DNA of 64,000 bases from Agapetus fuscipes (taxonomy: Eukaryota; Arthropoda; Insecta; Trichoptera; Glossosomatidae), in assembly GCA_951799405.1 (NCBI GenBank), contig OX637334.1:5518001-5582000 (forward strand), in the 5' to 3' direction. Shown in pieces: positions 51,831-63,201 of this stretch. How positions within the stretch are numbered: the first letter of the stretch is position 1; each line of letters begins with the position of its first letter. The notes under the pieces are model-generated. The model did no database searches. It was not told where the DNA came from and saw only the letters and a program-made list of their open reading frames with translations. Made by a program: the position numbers and the translations under genes.

Positions 51831-51898
51831 AGCCATGGACTCCTTGTCTACACCCTTGAACATCGTTTTCCAAAAACAAATTTAATCTGTCAGTGGAA

Positions 51899-52150
51899 GG
51901 TATGCGGCTGACCACCCATGCTGTGAAAATGGTTCACTTTTTTGCAAACTTCTTTTTCACCCTTATTTCAGGGAAGGACGGCAAGAGTTGCAGGGTGTAT
52001 ATCCATTTGAGATTTGGTTTTATGTTGTAGGTTCGCATGCGGCATGTGCAAGCGTGAACTTGTACGTGTCTGCTTGTGAGAATGCATATAATGTCAATCT
52101 TCAATGTAACATATCTTTTCAACTTAGATTAGATTATATAAGATTAAATT
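51899..52150 (+). mobile_element. Element D
   Basis: GGTATGCGGCTGACCACCCA start, GGGAAGGACGGCAAGAGTTG, GCATGCGGCATGTGCAAGCG, TTCAACTTAGATTAGATTA end. Confidence 0.9.
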
Positions 52151-52163
52151 TTCTAGAGATAGT

Positions 52164-52425
52164 GCATTCACAGAGTGAAAATTAATTTTAATTTTAATTA
52201 TTTTTTTTTTTTTAAACGAAGTTTTATTTTCACATTTTTTGAGTTTACAATGCCTAAGCGCTATCGGACTGACTTTGTCCGTCCATCTTCAGAGGCTAAC
52301 AGGCTAACGGAGGCTTCAGAGTTAGCCTCTGAAGATGGATGAATAAAGTCAGTCCGATAGCGCTTAGGCATTGTAAACTAAAAAAAAATGAAAATAAAAC
52401 CATGTTTTTAAAAGTTATTTTAATT
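52164..52425. mobile_element. Foldback / Penelope-like terminal unit with long hairpin
   Basis: TTTACAATGCCTAAGCGCTA TCGG... and its complement (52242-52300 versus 52320-52379) form a near-perfect hairpin whose loop is the short duplicated GGCTAAC words. CATTCACAGAGTGAAAATT precedes it. Arms include CCTCTGAAGATGGA. Confidence 0.75.
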
Positions 52426-52884
52426 AAAATTAGATTGGATTAGGTAGTGGAACTTTTTAATTAGAGTACAAAAATATATCCTTCGGTTTGTAAATCGAAT
52501 TTGGATGTACATTCTATTTAGCATTGATTTCTGTTCGCTTATACAAGATCAGGCTTGCGTATGAAGTGCATCGGATCGCTAATCTACTCGCCGCAACGAG
52601 GCGGGATTGTTCCTCATAATTAGGCTGGAATTGTGGGATATGGCAGTTAATTACCATTGGCTGGAATACACGGCGAGCCTTTGTGGTGGCCGCTATACCG
52701 TCATTTTAATTAAAACTGAAAATAACCGGTCATTAGTCAAGTATTGAACCACAAAAATAACAGATGCCATAGTATGATTTTAATCACACGTTTTTTTTTT
52801 ATCCTCAAATAAAAAACGTAGTCAAAATAGCAATTATTGTGTGGCTCTAGAATCTAAAGCCCGAGGATAAAACATTTCATTCTG

Positions 52885-53000
52885 CAACCCTGCAACTCTT
52901 TTAGAACTTCCCTTAAACATGGATGACATGACATTGGTAAAGTGAACAATTTTTTTTACAGTATGGGTGGTCAAGCTCATACTAACTTATAAATCAAGAA
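52885..53000 (-). mobile_element. Element D 5' half
   Basis: CTGCAACTCTTTTAGAACTT, CATTGGTAAAGTGAACAA, ACAGTATGGGTGGTCA. Confidence 0.75.
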
Positions 53001-53620
53001 AGTTTTTGATTTTAAATGATTGAATGAATTGATTGTAGAGACACTCACTTTGTAATCGTTCATCTAAGATTAATATTGTTTTCGATTAAGGTGAAGATAT
53101 TATTATAGCTTCACGACCGTATTTATTTAACCACCTAAAGATGCATAGGGATTGTTTGTGATACTAGTCGTGGAATTATAGAACATTTACTCGCCGTAGC
53201 CGGAAACAAAGTATTTTTATTTTTATAATTGATTTAAATTTAAATATAAAGAAACGTAGTATATTTGATTTGAAAAACAATCAAATTCAAAAAAACTGTG
53301 CAACATTTTTTTCCCATCCGTTCCGTAATATAGCCCACTTTTCTCTGTAAAAGGGAAAAAACAAATAAAAAAGTGCAGAGTCGGAACCAAAGCGTAAATG
53401 AAAAACAATTGTTCCCTCGGGCCTTTGGGGATTATCGCAGAAAAGTACGCTTTATTTATCACAGAGCGGGTCAACCGAGTGCAAAAAACTGCATTTCCTG
53501 AGAATTAAAATCTAAGCTTTTGTTTATTGCAGTTTAAAAATGTTTTTCAATATTTATCACTTTTAAATTTATTGGTTTTGCATTTTGTTTATGCATATAA
53601 GTAACTAGATTGAGATTTCA
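53001..53620. other. No gene recognised
   Basis: Nothing supported. Confidence 0.4.
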
Positions 53621-53621
53621 T

Positions 53622-53870
53622 TGGTCTGCAGTCTAGTGGTTAATGCTTCGCTTTCTTGATTAGAAGAAGGGAGTTTGGTTCCTGGAGGAGTCTAAAATTT
53701 TGATTAAATTTTTTAAATATTCATCGTTTCGTTGAAAAATTTACCTTTGTATCTTTACCAAAAGTTGATCATCAAAGGTCCATCTAGCCTAACAGCAAAT
53801 GGATCTTGCTTTAGTATTGGCGCTTTCTATAGCGACAACAAAGCTTGCAGAGGGCTCTTGTCATAATATA
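53622..53870 (+). mobile_element. SINE-B, decayed full length
   Basis: TGGTCTGCAGTCTAGTGGTT head, TTGAAAAATTTACCTTTG, CATCTAGCCTAACAGCAA, TTCTATAGCGACAACAAAGC, GAGGGCTCTTGTCA. Confidence 0.7.
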
Positions 53871-53949
53871 TTGTATTGATTTATTTTATAGATAAGTCGA
53901 GGTTTTGTTATCTCGCAATCGGAAATTTAGGAGTTAGATTTGTTGCATT

Positions 53950-54062
53950 TCTTTCTAAGATCTGTTGCTGCGGTCTATCGGAGCTTAGGCTTCCGGACGT
54001 TGTGCCTATGTCTGTGATAGGTTTCTTCAGCGTGATGATGATTTGATGTGTCGTTGATGAAA
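53950..54062 (-). mobile_element. LINE-d 3' untranslated fragment
   Basis: AAGATCTGTTGCTGCGGTCT, GGCTTCCGGACGTTGTG, TTTCTTCAGCGTGATGATGA; the same block follows the LINE-d coding fragment at 54515-54610. Confidence 0.55.
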
Positions 54063-54514
54063 ATTTTATGATTATCCGGTCTTTGGATTTTCTTATTTGT
54101 TTTTTTTTTTAATTCATTGGATAAGAAGGAAACTAAACCACTTCACTGATACTTTTTTAAAAGCTTGGGGTGCGGGAGTGTAAATAGATTCCTTGCTAAT
54201 CTTGCCTTTGGGGAAGGAATGATTCAATCTGACGCCGTGAAGCATTGTCAGGTCATTACAGTTAGCCGCCCTTATGTGGTCTCACCCCATACTAATCTAC
54301 CCTAAACGTATAAAACAGTGGAAACTGGAAGAATGCCTTCTATCAGTGAAGACTTTAAAAGTGTCGTAAATGCTTTTTCAATTTTACAATTTTTAACTTA
54401 ATTAAGCAAGCGCTTATAGAAAATACATTATATTCTTACTTATAAATATTTAAAAATGAATACAATAAAGGGACCCAAGAATTGGAGTTTAACGCTTACA
54501 CGGCCAGCTGATGA

Positions 54515-54830
54515 TGCTAGAATGTTGCTTTCCGGGATCTGTTGCCGTGGTCTGTGAGAGCTGAAGCTTCGGGACGCATGTCTACGATGGGCTTTTTCAG
54601 CGTGAAAGTGAAATGATGAAGATTATCTTAATAAAACTATTCATCAAGACAGTTTCATCAGACAGAAATTTGCTTGTCTTCAGTACATTTTGAACCTTTC
54701 CATGGACCTCTAGCTCTTTCACTCGATGAGGCAGGCGGTTCCAAGCCAGAGGACCAACAACTGCAAATGTACGCTCACCAAAAATTGTCTTATCCTCGAA
54801 AAATGTTTCACGTCCAGACACTTGAGCAAG
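54515..54830 (-). pseudogene. LINE-d (CR1/Jockey-like) C-terminal fragment with 3' end
   Basis: The minus strand encodes ETFFEDKTIFGERTFAVVGP, LAWNRLPHRVKELEV and FLKTSKF-like residues, the usual end of a CR1/L2-type LINE. It is followed by the 3' untranslated block also seen at 53950-54062. 5'-truncated. Confidence 0.7.
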
Positions 54831-55480
54831 TTTAACTGTTCACTACGACCATAAACGCAGCTAGGGGGAGGTTTTTCTTTTTTCTGACATGTTTAAGGCG
54901 GGTCATGGATTAAACTTGATTTATTTTAAAGTTGCTGCGCATTTTTCACGTTTGAAGATCTGTTTAAGTCCAATTGTCATTTCAATAAACCAAAAAGATC
55001 ATCTTTCCAAATTTGCTACGCAGGTGTATTACAAAATGTTTTGCAAAGAAATGTGTTGATAAACTTAATTAAAGCCCTAAGCAGTTATTGGAATAAGATT
55101 AATATTGTAACAAGAATAAAAAAATACACAAAAAAACCGAGCATTTATAATCAAAAGTCAAAAGCACGGTATTTTCAACGATTGCTTATGTAACTTAACA
55201 CTTATAAAAAAACCATACGACCCACACGATTGACAGAAGCGCGTCTTTTTCATTAAGTATAAAGTCGTTTTACTAACGTTGAAAATATCGGGTTTAAGTG
55301 GCAAGATATGTTGTATTGTGTATAAAATTTTGCAAAAGACATTCTGCATCGTTTAAAGTTAAAATGTACAAATAAATAATAAAAAACAATCATCATTGTC
55401 AGGATTATAAGTAAAAACAAAAATATAAATTAATACCTGATGATGGTCAATTGACAAAAAGCTTATAAATTCAAAGTACC
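54831..55480. other. No gene recognised
   Basis: Nothing supported. Confidence 0.4.
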
Positions 55481-55742
55481 TAATCTAATCTAATCTAATC
55501 TAAGTTACAAAGATATGTTACATTGAAGATTCACATTACATGCATTCCCACAACCACACATGTACAAGTTCGCGCTTGCACATGCCTCATGTAAGCCAAC
55601 AACATAAAAACCAATCTCAAATGGACATACACTCTACAACTCTTGCCGTCCTTCCCTGTTACAGGTGTGACATTGGCAAAGTGAACCATTTTTACAGCAT
55701 GGGTGGTCAGCCGCATACCAACCTAAAAGTCAAGGAACATAC
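55481..55742 (-). mobile_element. Element D, full length
   Basis: (TAATC) array, GCATTCCCACAACCACACAT, CTTGCCGTCCTTCCCTG, ATGGGTGGTCAGCCGCATAC, GTCAAGGAACATACAC. Confidence 0.9.
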
Positions 55743-55911
55743 ACGACAAATTACCTAGTAAAAATAAATAGGTTAAAAAGTAATTCTGTTTTTCTTTGTT
55801 TCCAAAATAATAATGAAGGTGTTAAGACACGAACCATAAAAAAGGAAACAAAATCGTATTTTTCTCCTTATTATAAAAGAAAAAATAAAAAACCAAAATC
55901 CACATGATCTC

Positions 55912-55985
55912 AGTGGCTCGGCCGTTGGACAAGTGGTAAAACGTACGACTTTGTGTGATGGAGGGACTGGTTAAATCTTGATAAA
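55912..55985 (+). repeat. tRNA-like word set
   Basis: GTGGCTCGGCCGTTGGACAA...GTGGTAAAACG...GGACTGGTTAAATC is tRNA-like in spacing but does not fold into a convincing cloverleaf by eye. Confidence 0.25.
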
Positions 55986-56039
55986 CCGCCTGGGCGAGAT
56001 TCTATTGGGACGAGTAATGACCGCACATTCCAAATCCCG

Positions 56040-56360
56040 AACCCCAAGTATACAACTCAACCATTCCGTTTTACCAAAAATGTATAGAAACTTACACTCT
56101 CTCTTGAGGTGCTGTTTTAGTTTTCATACATTATTTATAAAACACTGTGTTTGAATTGAAACGTAATTTTTTATACTCGCTAGATGGAAACGGCCCAGGA
56201 AACAAATGCATGGTGAAGTCCTTCAAGTATACAACTCAACTTTTTTGTATTGAAACTTACACATCGCTCCAAGTGAGCGTTTGAGTTTACACACATTTTT
56301 TTGTGAACGCTAAAGTTGAGTTTAAATATAAAGTTTGTACTTGGAGTACAGATCACTAGG
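56040..56360. mobile_element. Element F, two tandem copies
   Basis: CCCCAAGTATACAACTCAAC at 56042 and TTCAAGTATACAACTCAACT at 56223 begin two copies; both have a core (CTCTTGAGGTGCTGTTTTAG; CGCTCCAAGTGAGCGTTTGA) and an inverted TTTATACT/TTTGTACTTGGAGTACAGATC end. Confidence 0.65.
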
Positions 56361-56559
56361 GGTGAATTATCGCCCTACATTATTGCAAGCTAGGAAATTC
56401 TCGGTTTCCTTCGCCCCTATTATTTCTCGCAGGATCGTTTCGGTACCAAAAATAAGCACCGGTTATATGGAATCATCTGTCATTCCTTAAAATAATATTA
56501 TACTTTAGATGACTTCAGTTAATTTCATGAATAAGGTTCAGGAAAATTCAACATGTTTT

Positions 56560-56855
56560 CGGTCGATAGTTCAGTTGGTAGAATGTTTGCGTTCAATGCC
56601 ATAGGCTAGGGTTCGATCGCCACCAAGGGATTTTGTCTATTTATTTTAACACGTTATCATGTGTGGGTATTTCAGCTTACAAAAAGGATTGTTCTCATTT
56701 CCTCTGAGGCTGATTAAACCTTGCCCGTATTTTAAGTTTTGGCTTGAAATAAACACCGAAACGTGTTTTAATTTATTTTGCCCTTGGTGGGTATCAAACC
56801 CTTTGTCCTCTGGTAAAGAATGCAAGTATTGTACCAACTGAGCTATTGCCCAAAA
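56560..56855. mobile_element. Inverted pair of SINE-A copies
   Basis: A plus-strand head (GGTCGATAGTTCAGTTGGTA, GGGTTCGATCGCCACC) at 56560-56635 faces a minus-strand head and body (56690-56855: AATAAACACCGAAACG, GGTGGGTATCAAACCC, CCAACTGAGCTATTGCC). Confidence 0.75.
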
Positions 56856-57014
56856 TTATCATACAGAGAAGGATTGAGCGACGATGAATTTAAGGTCAAA
56901 CGAGAGCATTTTGGTTGAAGAACCTGAAACATTGACTTGGCAGAAACACAATATCTCGCTTTTGTGCAGCAGTATTGACGTTGAAAACTGCTATGATGAT
57001 CACCAACCTTCATT

Positions 57015-57255
57015 AATCTATAATCTGAGTTGCAAAGATATATTGATATTAAGATTCATAATAAATGCATGCTCATAAACAGACACGAGTAAGTCCGCGC
57101 TAACAAATGCTGCATGTGTTCTTACAATTAATTACAATTCAAACCTCGAATGAACATAACACCTGCAAATTTTGCCGACCTTCTCTGAAACAGGGGTGAC
57201 ATTAGCAAAGTGAACCATTTTTAAAATATGGGTGGTCAGTTTCAAATCAACCTTA
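57015..57255 (-). mobile_element. Element D
   Basis: ATAATCTGAGTTGCAAAGAT, ATGCATGCTCATAAACAGAC, TTGCCGACCTTCTCTGAAAC, ATGGGTGGTCAGTTTCAAAT. Confidence 0.85.
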
Positions 57256-57594
57256 TGAAATTAATGAGAAATAAAAATTAGGAAAACGGTACATAGTATA
57301 TACATATGTACTCTGTATCTTTGTACAAGTCTTCTTAAAAGTTTCTTAAATTTACACATCACAAAAGACTGCAGCGTTTCGTATGAAATTTCCCTTTTGT
57401 AAAATCTCCCCGCCAATTCCGGGAACTTTTCATAAGATGTATGCAAAAGACTGAAGCAAGTAGGATGTGAGTGCAGGTCTAAGTGCAGCTGAGAATTTGT
57501 TAACGGTTTGTTGCATTCAAAGTTTCCCAACGTGCCAGTCGTTCTTGGTTCGCAGAATATTTTCATATATTAATGATTAAATACAAACGGGGCT
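57256..57594. other. No gene recognised
   Basis: The 101-codon minus frame here has no recognisable motif. Confidence 0.35.
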
Positions 57595-57645
57595 ATTTTT
57601 AGACATTTTAGTCGTTGGTTGAGCTCGCGCTTTGACAAACTAGTA
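57595..57645. mobile_element. Element E, one end only
   Basis: GGGCTATTTTTAGACATTTT AGTCG matches the terminal repeat of the full copy just downstream. Confidence 0.6.
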
Positions 57646-57724
57646 GCAATTTTAAAACAAATTTAACTTTTTTTTTGTGTGAACAGAATCCGTGTTTGAT
57701 TTTGGGAAATTTCGAAAACTCATT

Positions 57725-57977
57725 CGGTGTTATTGTTAGACATTTTAATCGTTTGTTGAGCCCATAATTTGACAAACTAATGGTGCCTGAGCTGGAAGTT
57801 TCATCAGCACGGTCATTCTTACCTACCGAATTTTGTAATATTTGTATGAAGATAAATCAGCTGCTCACTTGCGGATTTTGGATTCTTTCTTGGATTGACA
57901 TGTCTTCATAAAAATGCATCATTAGTTTGTCAAAGCGTGAGCTCAACGGACGACTAAAATGTCTAAGAATAGCACCG
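57725..57977. mobile_element. Element E (MITE), copy 2
   Basis: CGGTGTTATTGTTAGACATT at the left, complement ending AGAATAGCACCG at the right; collinear with 7023-7266, including the nested inner inverted repeat. Confidence 0.8.
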
Positions 57978-58100
57978 AAAGTGTTTTTTAGCCCATCACA
58001 GAGATGGTGCTCTTTCGAAAGGAATACAAACAGGGCCAAACATAAAATAAGGCTTATTGCAGAATTTCTGCAATTTGTCAACTTAATTTCATCATGTTTA

Positions 58101-58385
58101 TCCGGTCCGTAGTCTAGTGGACCTTTCGTGAATAGAAGGTTGTGGGTTTAAATCTCGGCGGAGCACTAAAAATATACCATTTATATTTTCAAACATGCCC
58201 TTTGCTAGTTGAAAAATTTAACAACCTTTACCAAAGACCTGTCACTCAATGTCCATCCAACCTTGCAGCAACTATGTTAGTAATGCTTGAGAATTGGAGC
58301 TTTCTACAGCAACGACCAAGCTCGTCGAGGGCTCTTGAGGTGTAAATTACACGGAGACAACGCTCACCAAATAAATCATTCTAAT
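58101..58385 (+). mobile_element. SINE-B, full length
   Basis: TCCGGTCCGTAGTCTAGTGG, GGGTTTAAATCTCGGCGGAG, TTACCAAAGACCTGTCACTC, GCAACGACCAAGCTCGTCG, CTCACCAAATAAATCATTCT. Its 3' end differs from the LINE-C-tailed copies, so at least two SINE-B tail types exist. Confidence 0.85.
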
Positions 58386-58854
58386 ATTATTATTATTATC
58401 AGAGGTTCCCACTTCTTTTTTCCTCTCACTTTCAAAATTGCTGAATATTTCGGTTTCAGTTATGGATACACACTGAAGTTATAATCCAGCAGGCCAAAAA
58501 ATAATCGAACCGCAGTTGTTTTATTTTCAAAAAAACCCCCGATTATCATGCTTAACTGTTCAACCATTGCTGTATTTTAAGATAAATAATTATAATATTT
58601 CAATTGAATTTTGAGAAAATCTTCGGTAGGCCGTTTCACCTTAAAATGTTCCTGCCGCATTCCAATGAATCAAACGCTGGACATTTCATTATCTGCCTGA
58701 CGCTTGATTTATTCGCGATTTGGCTAATGTTACTGTCATTCTGAAAACTTGCGCACTCCAGCATATTTCCATCTCATTGACTTTAGTAATTGACGGCATT
58801 GCCAATGTTGCAACAATAGCCACAAATTCTGTTGTTGCTAAATTATTACATATT
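58386..58854. other. No gene recognised
   Basis: Nothing supported. Confidence 0.4.
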
Positions 58855-59350
58855 GTATTGAACATAAAAATCTATGTTGTAAAGATGTATTATCATCATT
58901 TAAGATTCATATCTATATTAGCAGAAACGTGTAGGTTCAAGAACACACTTGATATTGTTGTACGTGTACTTGTAGTCAGCCGCCATACCACTAGGAGTCC
59001 CCAGTACCTCCACAGACGTGTTTCTGCTCTGTTCTGCCCTTGCACACTTCTTTCATATCATCGACATTCATCATTCTCTCCATGCATGCTCTTCTCTTTA
59101 ATTCATTTTGCATTCCTCTGCTTCCAGTAATTTGTAATGTCGCATTTTTGATCAATCCATTCTTTCATAGATCTTTCCCTTCCACTCTTACAATTAACAT
59201 TACATAAGTACATAAATCAAAAACCGAACCTTAAAATGAGCATAAAACATACACCTTTTGACACCCAATCCTGAAACAAAGGTGACATTGGTAAATATTA
59301 TGTAAACAAACATAAGGTGACAGTATGGGTTGTCAGACTTAAACCAAGTT
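58855..59350 (-). mobile_element. Element D split by a LINE-a fragment
   Basis: Decayed 3' part at 58855-58970 and 5' part at 59200-59350 (AACCTTAAAATGAGCATAAA, CTGAAACAAAGGTGACATTG) flank the insertion. Confidence 0.55.
58975..59198 (-). pseudogene. LINE-a 3' end fragment inserted in element D
   Basis: ATACCACTAGGAGTCCCCAG, CATATCATCGACATTCATCA and CATGCATGCTCTTCTCTTTA follow the order of 28110-28290. Confidence 0.6.
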
Positions 59351-59609
59351 TTAAGAATTGATATGAGCCTACGACATAATAAATCAAAACTATTTTACCC
59401 TTTGAAAAGGATTTGTAAAAACAAAACATGTTTTTTCTCGTAGCACTGTGTATTTTCTTGATTTTTTGTGTAAAAACTAAATATAAAATAAGGGTTTGTT
59501 TTTTTAAATATTGGTAATTTTTAAAGTCAATAAAAATAAACCATGTTATGAGGAATGAACACCTTGTTCTTTTAATATTTTTCAAAAATAATAATGATTT
59601 TTTACAGCT

Positions 59610-59790
59610 TACACACTGTAACTGTAACTCTGTCGCCATTCCGCTAGGGGGGGCCAGAGCCTCTGCTGAGCTACCTCCATTTCTTCCTATCCTAACATAC
59701 CTCTTTCGATTCATTCATATCCATTACCTTTTTTATGCATTTTCTTATTTTACGATCGTTTTGTATCTCCCATTCTTTAAAATTACAAAC
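59610..59790 (-). pseudogene. LINE-a 3' end fragment
   Basis: CTGTAACTGTAACTCTGTCG, CCATTCCGCTAGGGGGGGCC and AGAGCCTCTGCTGAG are the complement of the 23500-23530 end. Confidence 0.7.
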
Positions 59791-59834
59791 CATTAAAAAA
59801 GTATTTTATTCTTATTGAAAAAAAAACAATTCTC

Positions 59835-59920
59835 GTTGTACATACTTCCATGAAGCAAGGGGTGAAATTGGCAACATTTTTGGCAGTATGGGTGGTCAAT
59901 CACATACCTGATCTAAGCAC
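59835..59920 (-). mobile_element. Element D 5' end fragment
   Basis: CATGAAGCAAGGGGTGAAAT, GGCAGTATGGGTGGTCAATC. Confidence 0.6.
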
Positions 59921-60231
59921 ACTTGTTTCTCTTATATATTTTTAGTTTTCGCATGCATTGGTCATGCAACAATAATGTTGACAAAATTGCAATTTAAACT
60001 TTGAAATTTGCACAATGAACCGTAGTTGGTTGGCTATTTTGTTTGGCACACATTGCCACTGCGCTAACATTTATTTAGGGACCAAGTTTATTGTACACTG
60101 TTTAGTTGCATTCTCTCCATGCATCGAATGCACGTGCATTCCCTCTTGCATACAAAATCTGGCTGTGCATGCGATCGCCGGACTGCAAAATAATTATGCA
60201 ACGCTCTCTAAATGCCGAATCAAAGAGTTAA

Positions 60232-61095
60232 CACTGAGATCGTGCATTTTGAGTCGCTTGTCTTTTATTGTGCAATACCTTACCATATTAACTGAGTTGT
60301 AATATCTCGAGATAATAGTCAAACATAATAGTTAAGAATTTTACTGAGATCGTGCATTTTGAATTGCTCGTCCTGTATTACTTACCATATTAACTGAGTG
60401 TTAAGTATCTTGAGATCTAATCTAAATTAATCTAAGCTGCAAAGATATATATCATTTAAGATGTATATTAACTGCATTCCCACAAGCAGATATGTACAAT
60501 TTCGCGCTAACACATGCCGCATGTGGGCCTACAATATAAAAACCCAATCTCAAATGAACATAAGCCCTGCAACTCTTGCCGTCCTTCCCTGAAACAGGGG
60601 TGACATTGGCAAAGTGAACCTTTTTTTTTACAGTATGGGTGGTCAGCCGCATACCAACCTATAAGTCAAGGAACAATAGATAATAGTCAAATTAATAGTT
60701 GAGTATCAAACTGATATCGTGTATTTTGAGCCGCTTGTCCTTTATTGTAAAATGACTTCCCATGTTAACTGAGTGTTATAATCGCGAGATAATAGTCAAA
60801 ATAATAGTTGAGTATTATAAGATTGTGCATTTGGGTCGCTTGTTCTTTATTGTTAAATACCAAACTATATTAACATTATATTAACTGAGTGGTAGGTACT
60901 ATCTCGAGGAATAGTAAAAGTAACACATAAAAGTTCAGAATAAATTTTAGGTCGTGCATTTTAAGTTGCTTGTTATTTATAGTGAAATACCGTAACATAT
61001 TAACTGAGTGTTAAATATCCCGATATATTAGTCATACATTATACTGAGATCGTGCCTTTGGAGTAGCTTGTCCTTTTTTGCAAAATGATACTAAC
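60232..61095 (+). repeat. Minisatellite, about 110-bp unit, roughly 6 copies
   Basis: Each unit has ACTGAGATCGTGCATTTTGA, CGCTTGTCCTTTATTGT, CATATTAACTGAGTGTTA and TCTCGAGATAATAGTCAAA. Element D interrupts the second unit. Confidence 0.85.
60417..60677 (-). mobile_element. Element D with exact ends
   Basis: Removing 60417-60677 plus one AGAT restores the minisatellite unit (TTGAGATAATAGTC). The element is therefore about 261 bp, minus orientation, starting ATTGTTCCTTGACTTATAGG and ending GATTAATTTAGATTAG. Confidence 0.9.
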
Positions 61096-61549
61096 TTTCT
61101 AATCTAATCTTTTCAAGTACAAAATAGTTTTTTTAGTCTGACAAATATTGTACAACTAAGTGCCATTTTGAATCAACTATTTTAGACGCAGTGCATTTAA
61201 CTTTAAATAAATGTACATACATTCGGGTGGCTAGTACCACTAAACGGCGCTATATAAAAATTGGCCAATTATTATTATTATAAAAAATCTGCTGTCTAAA
61301 GGGGCATGTTTTTTTTATAATTTCAAAGTGCATTTATCACTGACCAATTCAAGTTCCTGAATTAAATGGTAGCTATATCTGGTGCAACCATGCTCACGTT
61401 AAATAAAATTTCTATCCGAAAATTCAATCTGAAATCACACAAAATGGCAGGAACTCTAGATACGAGTATCTTTCCACAATTGTCAGGAAACCGATATCCG
61501 CCAATCGAAGCATCTATATATCTAAAAATAGCATCTTTCTACGAGCCCT
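61096..61549. other. No gene recognised
   Basis: Nothing supported beyond short repeat words near 61220-61265. Confidence 0.4.
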
Positions 61550-62070
61550 AGAATCTTTATATCAACAGAAACATCAAGATGTGGATAAAAACATTGATGT
61601 ATGAACAGTAGCATCTCAAAAAATCTACTTATTGTTTGATAAACCAATGAATCTTAGCAACTATTTACGAATCGTAGGATATTTATTTTTGCAAATATAA
61701 TATTATTTTCTATAGCGTCTATGGTTTACTAATCAAATAATTTTATTATGTGCAGATATAAGCAAATATTTTTTGATTGATCCATTAATCTTCTAATCAA
61801 ATCCAAAATCTAAAATTGTAGCATCCTAGGACAATAGAATACATCTGAGAATCGTACCATTCTCTTTTACAAATTGTAGCATCTAAATATGAATCCTAGC
61901 ATAAACTTAAATATACTGGAATGTTGCTACAAACTTTAGCTAATATCCACGGATCGTAGCATCTAGTTGCGCTAATAGCATCTATCTACGGATAGTAGCG
62001 TCTATCTATAAATCGTAGCATTTAGTTGGGCTCATAGCATCTACGTATCTACGGATCGTAGCAGCTAGCG
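61550..62070 (+). repeat. Degenerate short repeat (AATCGTAGCATCTA type)
   Basis: Words TCGTAGCATCTA, TAGTAGCGTCTATC and TGTAGCATCC recur irregularly, most densely from 61930 to 62065. Confidence 0.6.
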
Positions 62071-62578
62071 TTCGGTAATCAATGTAAACGTCAGCAAAAT
62101 TGTCGTAGATACCCACTCAGCAAGTATATGGAGAGCCCTCTACGGCTTACAACGCCCGTTGTTCCACGAGCAGATACTGCGGAGGATTGCATATCTACAA
62201 AATGTTGAAATGTGATCGGACCGACAATTTCAAGTAAAGATTTATCAAAGCACTTCAGCCTGAAGCAAAATGTTTTTATCTAATGGAATTTGGAAAAATA
62301 TATTCTTTTTTTTTTAACTTTATTAGGATTTAAAATTTTCCTTACAAAAAAAACGCAACACCCTTAGTTTCCTTACTTTCATAAAATAAATAAATAAAAG
62401 GATAAAATTAAATTATTTATATTTAACTACTCGTAGTTAGACAACAGGAAATAAATTAAGTTGCTGTAATTACAACCTTGACATGTTTGTTAGCCGGGAA
62501 AATTGGTACAAAATATTGTTAGTAAATTTCCCGAAAGTTTTTTTCTTCAAGGATCTGAAAATCTACAAGAATTTGCAA

Positions 62579-63060
62579 ATCTATATCTATAAAGAAGGAT
62601 GTGTGTATGTATGTATGTATGTATGTATGTATGTATGTATGTATGTATGTATGTATGTATGTCCCCTATAGACTCATAAACCGCTCATCCGATTTTGACG
62701 AAATTTTCAGGAAACATGTAACATATTCTTAGAACGAATCCTGTGAAGTTTGATGGTGATCAAATAAACAGTGGTTCTCAATTCTCGATATTTCAGCAAC
62801 GAGGTCGGTAAATTTTGAAACCACCCAATAGAAGAAGACCATTATATTCAACTACAATACATAATCTTAGTTGCAAATATACATTTACATTAAAGATTCA
62901 TATAAAATGCATGCTCACAAGTAGACACATGTAAGTTCACGCTTACAAATGCTGCATGTGTACCCACTCATAATTTAAAATCCAAATCTAAAATGAACAA
63001 CCCAGTAACTTTTACTTTACGCCAACTTGAAATGGATGTTATTCAGCTCCTGAGTGGCTT
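62579..63060 (+). repeat. Duplicated segment, copy 1, with short (TATG)n
   Basis: CTATATCTATAAAGAAGGAT, (TATG) about 15 units to 62661, then TCCCCTATAGACTCATAAAC ... and a minus-strand element-D 3' half (62865-63010). Repeated at 63202 onward. Confidence 0.9.
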
Positions 63061-63064
63061 GACA

Positions 63065-63196
63065 CTCATTTCTTATGAAGGCTGAGTAAGCCTTGCCGGT
63101 ATTTTATTTTGGGTTTAAAATAAACACTGAAACGGGAAATAATTTCTGACAACTTCGGTGGGATTCTAACTCGAGATCTCGGCATGGAATGCAATC
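63065..63196 (-). mobile_element. SINE-A head and body between the duplicated segments
   Basis: The minus strand carries GAATCCCACCGAAG, TGTCAGAAATTATTTCCCG, AATAAAATACCGGCAAGG and CTTACTCAGCCTTCATAAG. Confidence 0.75.
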
Positions 63197-63201
63197 TATC
63201 T

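Noticed and set aside
60417..60677. Element D as a Helitron
   Set aside because: Ends are not TC...CTRR and it is not inserted between A and T; the tail is a TTAGA array.
60232..61095. CRISPR-like regularly spaced repeat
   Set aside because: Units are ~110-bp diverged minisatellite copies with no constant short repeat and unique spacers; the genome is eukaryotic.
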